A stretch of DNA of 58,703 bases. It comes from an uncultured Paracoccaceae bacterium. GTDB lineage: Bacteria; Pseudomonadota; Alphaproteobacteria; Rhodobacterales; Rhodobacteraceae. The notes below the pieces were generated by a model that searched no databases, was not told the DNA's origin, and saw only the letters and a list, made by a program, of their open reading frames with translations. A program made the position numbers and the translations under genes. The stretch spans positions 1 through 58,703 of the forward strand of contig CAKZOU010000036.1 in NCBI GenBank assembly GCA_937138255.1. The letters run 5' to 3'. Shown here piece by piece: positions 8,804 to 14,825 of this stretch; position 1 is the first letter of the stretch, and the number at the start of each line of letters is the position of its first letter.

Positions 8804-9790
8804 ATGCCAGGCAAGCAACTGAGTGTTGTCGTCACGCGACGGTTGCCCGAAGTGGTCGAGACCCGGATGAAAGAGCTCTTCAACGTGACCCTGCGCGATG
8901 ATGACACGCCGATGACCCGCGAACAGCTGGCGGCGGCGATGCAGGGGGCGGATGTTCTGGTGCCGACGCTCACCGACCAGATCGACCAGCGGCTTCTGGC
9001 GCAGGCGGGCGACAGGCTCAAGCTGATCGCCAATTTCGGATCGGGCGTCGACCATATCGACGTGCATACCGCGCGGCAGCGGGGGATTCTCGTCGCCAAC
9101 ACGCCCGGTGTCGTGACCGAAGATACGGCTGACATGACGCTGGCGCTCCTTCTGGCGGTGACCCGCCGCATCCCCGAGGGCCTGGCGCTGATGCAAAGCG
9201 GCGAATGGGCCGGCTGGGCGCCGACCGCCATGCTGGGTGGGCGGATTGCAGGGCGGCGCCTTGGCATCCTTGGCATGGGCCGGATCGGCCTTGCCGTGGC
9301 CAAGCGGGCGCGCGCCTTTGGCATGTCGGTGCATTACCACAACCGCAAGCGCCTGCGCCCCGAGATCGAGGATCATGTGGACGCGACCTATTGGGAAAGC
9401 CTTGATCAGATGGTGAGCCGGGTCGATATCCTGTCGATCAACTGCCCGCATACGCCGGCGACCTTCCACCTGATGAACGCCCGCCGCCTGAAGCTGATGA
9501 AGCCCTCGGCGGTGATCGTCAACACAAGCCGTGGCGAGGTGATCGACGAGAACGCGCTGACGCGGATGCTGCGCGCGGGCGAGATCGCGGGGGCGGGCCT
9601 CGATGTGTTTGAACGCGGCGCCGCGATCAACCCGCGCCTGCGCGAGCTGAACAACGTCGTCCTTTTGCCGCATATGGGCTCGGCCACGGTCGAGGGCCGC
9701 GCCGAGATGGGCGAGAAGGTCATCATCAACATCAAGACCTTCGCCGACGGCCACCGCCCGCCCGATCTTGTCGTGCCGGGAATGCTCTAG
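8804..9790 (+). CDS. D-2-hydroxyacid dehydrogenase (glyoxylate/hydroxypyruvate reductase type)
   Basis: This 328-aa protein has the NAD(P)-binding motif GILGMGRIGLAVAKRA. It also has the catalytic arginine in VNTSRGEVIDE, the glutamate in LDVFERG and the histidine in LLPHMGSAT, all in the right order for D-isomer-specific 2-hydroxyacid dehydrogenases. Glyoxylate or hydroxypyruvate reduction is the likely activity; phosphoglycerate dehydrogenase is less likely because no regulatory ACT domain is present. The ATG at 8804 has GGGAGAG upstream, and the frame extends 35 codons further without similarity. It appears monocistronic. Confidence 0.9.
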   Translation: MPGKQLSVVVTRRLPEVVETRMKELFNVTLRDDDTPMTREQLAAAMQGADVLVPTLTDQIDQRLLAQAGDRLKLIANFGSGVDHIDVHTARQRGILVANTPGVVTEDTADMTLALLLAVTRRIPEGLALMQSGEWAGWAPTAMLGGRIAGRRLGILGMGRIGLAVAKRARAFGMSVHYHNRKRLRPEIEDHVDATYWESLDQMVSRVDILSINCPHTPATFHLMNARRLKLMKPSAVIVNTSRGEVIDENALTRMLRAGEIAGAGLDVFERGAAINPRLRELNNVVLLPHMGSATVEGRAEMGEKVIINIKTFADGHRPPDLVVPGML

Positions 9791-9822
9791 GGGGCTGCGG
9801 CCCTGTGTCACGCAAACGTGGC

Positions 9823-9850
9823 TTGCGAGGATCGGGGCGGCGGCTAGTCT
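9823..9850 (+). promoter_or_regulatory. Putative promoter giving a leaderless or near-leaderless mRNA
   Basis: TTGCGA (9823-9828), a 16-base spacer and TAGTCT (9845-9850) form a plausible housekeeping promoter. The ATG of the next gene begins only 6 bases after the -10 box and no Shine-Dalgarno sequence lies between, so transcription would begin at or next to the start codon. Confidence 0.45.
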
Positions 9851-9856
9851 CGCGCC

Positions 9857-10180
9857 ATGGGAGAGCGGGTTTTTGATCCTCTGAAGATCGCCATGTGGCT
9901 TGCGCTGGTGCTGGCGCTGGCCCTGACGGTCGTGGCCCAGCATGGCCCGACGATGCTTCCCGCAGCGCCAAGCCATAGCGCCGATCATTCGGGTCACGAC
10001 CAGCCGATGCCGGATCATGCGAGTTGTGTTCTGGCCTGTATGGCTTTCGTCGAGGTCGTGCCAACCCCCATAGCCCTGCCTTTGCGGCTGCTCGTCGGTC
10101 TGGCGGCGATGCCTGCGGCCGGGCGTCTGGTCGGCCATAATATCGAATGGGCCGGGCGGCCGCCTTGGCGGATGGGTTGA
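9857..10180 (+). CDS. Small His-rich membrane protein next to a multicopper oxidase
   Basis: This 107-aa protein is not recognised as a named family. It has one N-terminal membrane helix (about residues 11-28). A short His/Met/Cys segment follows, HSADHSGHDQPMPDHASC at about residues 38-56, then a second hydrophobic stretch with another Cys. Such segments commonly bind copper. It lies 56 bases upstream of the multicopper oxidase on the same strand. The inference is a copper-resistance accessory protein in the inner membrane or periplasm. Start: ATG directly behind a -10-like box, no Shine-Dalgarno. Confidence 0.65.
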   Translation: MGERVFDPLKIAMWLALVLALALTVVAQHGPTMLPAAPSHSADHSGHDQPMPDHASCVLACMAFVEVVPTPIALPLRLLVGLAAMPAAGRLVGHNIEWAGRPPWRMG

Positions 10181-10236
10181 AGCCTTCGTAGCATTTCCCA
10201 TTCTCCGGCCCCCTGTGGCCGAACCCTGAGGTCGAC

Positions 10237-11661
10237 ATGACTCATTCCATTTCCCGGCGCGGCTTTCTCGCTGCGTCTTCCGCGAGCCTTCTTGGCGCAA
10301 CCTTTCCCCTGCCCGGCATGGCCGCCCCCGAACGGCGCAGCCTTCTTGCAACCACACGCACCCTCGATATCGACGGGCGCGCGGCCACGGTCCTGGGGCT
10401 CGTGAATGCCTCGGGCCAGACGGGCCTGACTTTCGACGAGGGCGATGCCTTCTCGGTCCGGCTTGAAAACCGGCTTGGAGAGCCGACGCTGATCCACTGG
10501 CACGGGCAAATCCCGCCCAATGTGCAGGACGGCGTTCCCGATATGCCCGCGCCCTTGCTCCGCCCCGGCGAGGCGCGCGATTACGACTATGCGACAGCCC
10601 CAGGCACCCATTGGATGCACGCCCATATCCCCTCGCACGAGATGCAGCTTCTGGCCGCGCCCTTGATCGTGCGGCGCGCCGAGGAGGTGGCGGAGGACCG
10701 TCAGGAGGTTGTCATGTTCCTGCACGATTTCTCGTTCCGCAGCCCGGAGGAGATCTTTGAGGAGCTGGGCATTGTGGCCGGTGATGGGCATACGATGGGA
10801 GGGATGTCGGGGATGTCGGGCATGATGAACCATGGCGCGATGGGAGGAATGGACCTCAACGACATCGAATTCGACGCCTATCTCGCCAATGACCGCACAT
10901 TGAGCGATCCCGATGTGGTCTCGGTCGAGGCGGGCGGGCGCATCCGCCTGCGGATCGTCAACGCCTCGGCGGCGACGGTTTTCTGGATCGACACCGGCAC
11001 CCTTGCGGCGCAGGTCGTGGCTGTTGACGGCCAGCCCGTCGTGCCTGTCAGCGGCAGCCGCTGGGGCCTTGTCATGGCGCAGCGGATCGACCTCTTGATC
11101 GACCTGCCCGAGGGCGGCGGCGCCTGGCCGATCCTCGCGCTGCGGGAAGGCGCGCGCGAGCAGACCGGGATCATTCTTGCCACCCCCGGCGCCGAGGTGC
11201 GCAAGGTGTCGGCCAAGGCCGATGCGGCGGCCCCCGCCTTCGACCTCGATCTGGCGCAGGAAGCGATGTTCGAGGCCCTCAACCCGCTTGCGTCTCGCCC
11301 GCTGAATCGCGGTTATATGATGATGCTGAGCGGCGCGATGATGCCCTATAGCTGGTCGATCGACGGGCAGGTCTGGCCTGACTATCTGCCCGTCGAATGC
11401 GCCTCGGGCGAACGGGTCGAGATCATGTTCCACAATATGTCGATGATGGGCCACCCGATGCACCTGCACGGGCATCACTATCAGGTGGTGGGGCTGAACG
11501 GCCGCCCGCTCAACGGTGCGCGGCGCGACACGGTCTATGTGCCGCCGATGGCTTCGGTGACGATTGCCTTCGATGCCGGAGAAAGCGCTGACTGGATGCT
11601 CCACTGTCACCACATGGCGCATTTGCAAAGCGGCATGATGACGGTTCTGACTGTGGCGTAG
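10237..11661 (+). CDS. Multicopper oxidase, Tat-exported (CopA/CueO-like)
   Basis: This 474-aa protein starts with a twin-arginine signal (SRRGFLAAS) and carries the four copper-ligand motifs: HWHG (residues 87-90), HWMHAH (125-130), HPMHLHGHH (406-414) and HCHHMAHLQSGM (456-467). The last contains the type 1 cysteine. A Met/Gly-rich insert (GMSGMSGMMNHGAMGGM, about 188-206) resembles the Cu(I)-binding inserts of CueO and CopA. It probably oxidises Cu(I) in the periplasm for copper tolerance. It follows the His-rich small protein and ends before a hairpin shared with the convergent lipoprotein gene. Confidence 0.93.
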   Translation: MTHSISRRGFLAASSASLLGATFPLPGMAAPERRSLLATTRTLDIDGRAATVLGLVNASGQTGLTFDEGDAFSVRLENRLGEPTLIHWHGQIPPNVQDGVPDMPAPLLRPGEARDYDYATAPGTHWMHAHIPSHEMQLLAAPLIVRRAEEVAEDRQEVVMFLHDFSFRSPEEIFEELGIVAGDGHTMGGMSGMSGMMNHGAMGGMDLNDIEFDAYLANDRTLSDPDVVSVEAGGRIRLRIVNASAATVFWIDTGTLAAQVVAVDGQPVVPVSGSRWGLVMAQRIDLLIDLPEGGGAWPILALREGAREQTGIILATPGAEVRKVSAKADAAAPAFDLDLAQEAMFEALNPLASRPLNRGYMMMLSGAMMPYSWSIDGQVWPDYLPVECASGERVEIMFHNMSMMGHPMHLHGHHYQVVGLNGRPLNGARRDTVYVPPMASVTIAFDAGESADWMLHCHHMAHLQSGMMTVLTVA

Positions 11662-11669
11662 GTGCAGGG

Positions 11670-11699
11670 GCGTCGCCCCGGTTGGCCCGGGGGCGACGC
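11670..11699. terminator. GC-rich hairpin between convergent genes
   Basis: GCGTCGCCCC (11670-11679) pairs perfectly with GGGGCGACGC (11690-11699) around a 10-base loop. It lies between the stops of the multicopper oxidase and the lipoprotein. There is no strong T-tract on either strand, so efficiency is uncertain. Confidence 0.55.
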
Positions 11700-11707
11700 T
11701 TACAGGG

Positions 11708-12262
11708 CTAGTTTGACAGCTCCCGCAAAAGGCGGCCCCCCGGCAGATCGCCGCCAAGGATTTGCTCGCGCGTGTCGCGGGCAAAACCGACGACGAGCGC
11801 GCGATAATACTGATCGGCCGATTTGATGGCAGAGCTCCAGATCGCGCCGGCGGTCGACCCCGAGGCATCCCCGGCGACCACCTGAATCGAATAGGAGGCA
11901 ACCGTCGCGCCATTGCCGTCGACGAGGCGCACAGCGCCCTGCATCTGCGATTTGTCGCGGCCAAATGCGGTGGTCGTGGCGCCGGCAAGGTTGATGCGGG
12001 TCACATCGACCACGAGTTTCGGCCCACCCGGCGCCATGCGATCAGAGAATTCGCGCTCAAGAACCGCCTTCAGATCAGGCGCAAGCGCGCTTGAATGATC
12101 GGCGGCGCGGACGCTTTCAAAACCCGTGCCCGAGGTCGAGACCTCTACAGCAGAAATCGTGAGGCTCTTGCGGGCATCACGGCCGAGCGGATTGGTGTCT
12201 GGCAGCGGCGCGCAAGCCGCCACAAACCCCAGAGAAACAACAAGAAATTCTCGTCTCAACAT
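11708..12262 (-). CDS. Lipoprotein of unknown function
   Basis: The 184-aa protein has a lipoprotein signal peptide with lipobox GFVAAC (cysteine at about residue 17). Behind it lies a mixed alpha/beta domain with KLVVDVTRINLAG, a region describing a soluble surface, and AIKSADQYYRALVVGFARD near the C-terminus. I know similar lipoproteins only from Rhodobacterales and cannot assign a role. It should be anchored in the outer or inner membrane facing the periplasm. On the minus strand CTAGTTATG just upstream looks like a -10 region, leaving a short leader without an obvious Shine-Dalgarno. Confidence 0.75.
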   Translation of the reverse strand: MLRREFLVVSLGFVAACAPLPDTNPLGRDARKSLTISAVEVSTSGTGFESVRAADHSSALAPDLKAVLEREFSDRMAPGGPKLVVDVTRINLAGATTTAFGRDKSQMQGAVRLVDGNGATVASYSIQVVAGDASGSTAGAIWSSAIKSADQYYRALVVGFARDTREQILGGDLPGGRLLRELSN

Positions 12263-12316
12263 TGGTGGTTACCCCATAACTAGGCGCAATTCAGGCGCCA
12301 AGGGGCAATGAATGAA

Positions 12317-12346
12317 ACAGGCCCCCGCAGCAATACAGGGGCCTGT
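12317..12346 (-). terminator. Rho-independent terminator of the rhodanese gene
   Basis: ACAGGCCCC and GGGGCCTGT form a perfect 9-bp stem (12317-12325 with 12338-12346). On the minus strand it is followed by TTTCATTCATT, a moderately T-rich tail, placed about 30 bases after the rhodanese stop. Confidence 0.7.
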
Positions 12347-12378
12347 CACGGATTGTGTCAAAACCTGTCAGCCTGGGC

Positions 12379-12735
12379 CTAGCTGGCCCCGTTCAGCGCC
12401 TTCCAGGCGTTGAGGCCACCGGCGATGAAACGGGCGTTCTTATAGCCCATGTCCCGCAGGCTGGCCGCCGAAAGGGCGCCACGGTTGTTGGCGTTGCAAT
12501 AGCACAGGATCACCGTGTCGAGGTCGGCAATCTTGCCCTCGACGTTCATCTCGAGCTTGCCACGGCTGATGTTGAGCGAGCCGGGGATATGGCCTGCAGC
12601 GTGCTCGTCGGGATCGCGGATGTCGAGGGCGACAGCGCCCTCGGCCATCAGGGCGGCAACATCGGCCGGAGCGGCCTCGGCCACACGGGCGCGGGCGGCA
12701 TCGGCAAGGGTTTGGAACTTGCTGGTGTAATTCAT
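12379..12735 (-). CDS. Single-domain rhodanese-like sulfurtransferase
   Basis: This 118-aa protein is one rhodanese domain: VALDIRDPDEHAAGHIPGS, then a catalytic loop CNANNR (cysteine of the C-x4-R loop at about residue 84) in ILCYCNANNRGALS. It should carry a persulfide on that cysteine and pass sulfur from thiosulfate or persulfides to acceptors in the cytosol. The N-terminus (about 1-25) is an extra helix. Its promoter holds an AT-rich palindrome resembling the motif in front of sqr (20.8 kb), pointing to sulfide/persulfide control. Its Shine-Dalgarno lies in a hairpin stem. Confidence 0.9.
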   Translation of the reverse strand: MNYTSKFQTLADAARARVAEAAPADVAALMAEGAVALDIRDPDEHAAGHIPGSLNISRGKLEMNVEGKIADLDTVILCYCNANNRGALSAASLRDMGYKNARFIAGGLNAWKALNGAS

Positions 12736-12763
12736 GGGGAACTCCTTTGTTTCGGAGTTTCCC
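12736..12763 (-). promoter_or_regulatory. Hairpin masking the rhodanese Shine-Dalgarno
   Basis: In the mRNA direction GGGAAACTCC, an 8-base loop GAAACAAA and GGAGTTCCCC directly precede the ATG. The arms pair with one bulged A, and the downstream arm contains the GGAG ribosome-binding site. Translation could therefore be limited by this structure. Confidence 0.5.
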
Positions 12764-12789
12764 TAGACCCGCGGGGAGGGGCTTTCAAC

Positions 12790-12824
12790 CATATATATTA
12801 GGAAACTAACATATATGTTATCAA
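12790..12824 (-). promoter_or_regulatory. Rhodanese promoter overlapped by an AT-rich palindromic operator
   Basis: Read on the minus strand, TTGATA (12824-12819), an 18-base spacer and TAATAT (12800-12795) form a promoter. The same bases contain the inverted repeat CATATATATTA (12790-12800) / TAACATATATG (12807-12817) and a perfect 14-base palindrome TAACATATATGTTA (12807-12820). A repressor bound here would block the promoter. An ArsR-type sulfide-responsive repressor is the inferred candidate. Confidence 0.55.
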
Positions 12825-12846
12825 GGCTGAAAAGCCCCCGTTTTCC

Positions 12847-13659
12847 CTAGCGGTAGACCTGATCCTCGGTCGGGAAGGCGCGGGTCTTGACCTCTTCGGC
12901 ATAGCGGCGGACCGAGTCTTCGATCATCGGGCCAAGCTGACCGTAGACCTTGACGAATTTCGGGGTCCAGGGGTTGAGGCCCAGCATATCCTCAAGGACA
13001 AGAATCTGCCCGTCGCACTCGGCCGAGGCGCCGATGCCGATCGTGGGAATGTCGATCTGGCGGGTGATCCTGGCGGCGAGCGGCTCGACCATGCCCTCAA
13101 GCACCACGGCAAAGGCGCCGGCATTGGTCACGGCGCGGGCGTCTTCCTCGTGCAGGTGCCAGCTGTCCTCGTCGCGGCCTTGGGTCTTGAAGCCGCCCAT
13201 CACATGGCTCGATTGCGGCGTGAGGCCGATATGCGCCATGACCGGAATGCCCCGCTCGACAAGGAAGCGGATGGTCTCGGCCATGCGCTTGCCACCCTCG
13301 AGCTTGATCGCGCCGCAGCCGGTTTCCTTCATCACCTTGGCGGCATTGCGGAAGGCCATGTTGGGGCTTTCCTCATAGGTGCCGAAGGGCATGTCGACGA
13401 CAATGAGCGCCTTTTTCGTGCCGCGCACGACCGCCTTGCCATGCATGATCATCAGATCCAAGGGCACCCCCACGGTCGATTCCATCCCGTGCATGACCAT
13501 GCCAAGACTGTCGCCCACAAGGATGAAATCGGCGTATCTGTCAACGATCGCCGCGGTATGGGCGTGATAGGAGGTGAGGGAAACGATCGGCTCGCCGCCT
13601 TTTCGTTTTGCAATCATCGGAACGGTATTCCGGCGGATTTGCTGGGGTTGGCTGCTCAT
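12847..13659 (-). CDS. panB: 3-methyl-2-oxobutanoate hydroxymethyltransferase
   Basis: This 270-aa protein is a full-length ketopantoate hydroxymethyltransferase with [45 protein letters not shown] and the metal/substrate region [21 protein letters not shown]. It transfers a one-carbon unit from methylene-THF to 2-oxoisovalerate, the first committed step to pantothenate. The ATG at 13659 overlaps the panC stop in an ATGA, so panC and panB are one translationally coupled operon with panC first. An open stretch upstream of this ATG lies within panC and is rejected. Confidence 0.97.
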   Translation of the reverse strand: MSSQPQQIRRNTVPMIAKRKGGEPIVSLTSYHAHTAAIVDRYADFILVGDSLGMVMHGMESTVGVPLDLMIMHGKAVVRGTKKALIVVDMPFGTYEESPNMAFRNAAKVMKETGCGAIKLEGGKRMAETIRFLVERGIPVMAHIGLTPQSSHVMGGFKTQGRDEDSWHLHEEDARAVTNAGAFAVVLEGMVEPLAARITRQIDIPTIGIGASAECDGQILVLEDMLGLNPWTPKFVKVYGQLGPMIEDSVRRYAEEVKTRAFPTEDQVYR

Positions 13660-14513
13660 TTTCTGATCTCCCTCTGGTCTATCAGCAGAACGGGGTTGTC
13701 CTCGGGCCCGAAGGCCACGGACAGCATGATGGCGATGTCTCCGGCTGGAACGCCCCCCACGGGGGCGAGCGTTCCAGCTTCGACGATATCGATGGCGACC
13801 AACCGCCCGCGCGGTTCGGCTGCAATGACAGCGCGCATCGCGTCGTCGATTTCGGCAACGCTTGCTCCCGCTCCCGCTGCCTTCTCGGCGGCATCCAGCG
13901 CTCGGGACAAGCAAACCGCCGCCGCGCGATCCATGGGCGTGAGCCGCACATTGCGCGACGACATGGCGAGCCCATCGGCCTCGCGCACTGTGGCGACGCC
14001 GAAAATCTGGACCGGCATATGCAGATCGCGCACCATCCGGCGGATCACCTGTAGCTGCTGGTAGTCCTTTTCGCCGAAATAGGCGGCGTCGGCCTGAATG
14101 ATGTTGAAGAGCTTGCAGACCACCGTGGCCACACCCCGGAAATGCCCTGGCCGGACAAGGCCATGCAGCATATTCGCAAGCCGCGTGGTCTCGACGATGG
14201 TCTCGTCGCCTGCGGGATAGATTTCCGAAACCTGCGGGATGAATGCTGCCGATACTCCCGCCGCCTCGAGCATCGCAAGATCGGCCGCCTCGGTGCGGGG
14301 ATAGCTCTCAAGGTCAGCCGGATTGCCGAATTGGGTCGGGTTGACAAAGATCGTGGCAATCACCCGATCGTGCGTACCCTTGGCCTCGGCCACAAGCTGC
14401 ATATGCCCCGCGTGCAGCGCGCCCATCGTCGTGACCAGCCCGATCGTTGCGCCATCGCGGCGATATTGGGCGACGGCGGCGCGGATATCGGCGACTGTCC
14501 GGCAAATCTGCAT
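13656..14513 (-). CDS. panC: Pantothenate synthetase
   Basis: This 285-aa protein has the HIGH-superfamily signature [21 protein letters not shown], the pantoate-site region [26 protein letters not shown] and MSSRNVRLT. It condenses pantoate and beta-alanine using ATP, giving pantothenate. It heads the panC-panB operon and is divergent from the DMGDH-like gene across a 312-base region that holds an inverted pair of repeats. The ATG at 14513 begins the conserved N-terminus. Confidence 0.97.
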   Translation of the reverse strand: MQICRTVADIRAAVAQYRRDGATIGLVTTMGALHAGHMQLVAEAKGTHDRVIATIFVNPTQFGNPADLESYPRTEAADLAMLEAAGVSAAFIPQVSEIYPAGDETIVETTRLANMLHGLVRPGHFRGVATVVCKLFNIIQADAAYFGEKDYQQLQVIRRMVRDLHMPVQIFGVATVREADGLAMSSRNVRLTPMDRAAAVCLSRALDAAEKAAGAGASVAEIDDAMRAVIAAEPRGRLVAIDIVEAGTLAPVGGVPAGDIAIMLSVAFGPEDNPVLLIDQREIRK

Positions 14514-14578
14514 TGCGGCTCCTTCTGGTTGTCCTGTTGATATGCGCTCGCAGCGATGGGAACAACTGCTCGCGCGCA

Positions 14579-14638
14579 GGGGGCTCTGCCCCCGTCTCCT
14601 TGCGGAGACTCCCCCGGAGTATTTGCCGCCAAAAGAAG
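14579..14638 (+). repeat. Dispersed palindromic repeat, copy 1
   Basis: The copy opens with the hairpin GGGGGCTCTGCCCCC (14579-14593) and ends in CCCCCGGAGTATTTG followed by CCGCCAAAAGAAG (14611-14638). The same arrangement recurs at 14646-14710 (reverse orientation) and 17342-17394. Confidence 0.75.
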
Positions 14639-14645
14639 CGGGGAA

Positions 14646-14710
14646 TTCTTTTGGCCTGAAATACTCTCGGGGGTGAATGCGGCTTGCCGCAGAGGGGGCA
14701 GACAGCCCCC
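14646..14710 (-). repeat. Dispersed palindromic repeat, copy 2 (inverted)
   Basis: On the minus strand this reads GGGGGCTGTCTGCCCCC, a variable middle, then CCCCCGAGAGTATTTCAG and GGCCAAAAGAAT. It faces copy 1, separated by only a few bases. Confidence 0.75.
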
Positions 14711-14825
14711 TTGCCCCGGCTTCCGTCCCGCAAGTCGGTTTTGATCTGTGAGGCGTCGGCTGGCTCTCGCTTTGAACCCCAGTTTGCGACAGATTGCGGG
14801 CAATTCATTCTACGGGAGTCGCGCG

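Larger units (their letters stand above)
14514..14825. other. Divergent intergenic region occupied by an inverted repeat pair
   Basis: This 312-base gap separates the panC start (minus) from the DMGDH-like gene (plus). It is filled mainly by two copies of a roughly 60-base palindromic repeat facing each other (14579-14638 and 14646-14710), forming a long imperfect hairpin centred near 14642. I see no credible ORF or RNA gene in it, and promoters for the flanking genes are not obvious by eye. Confidence 0.7.
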
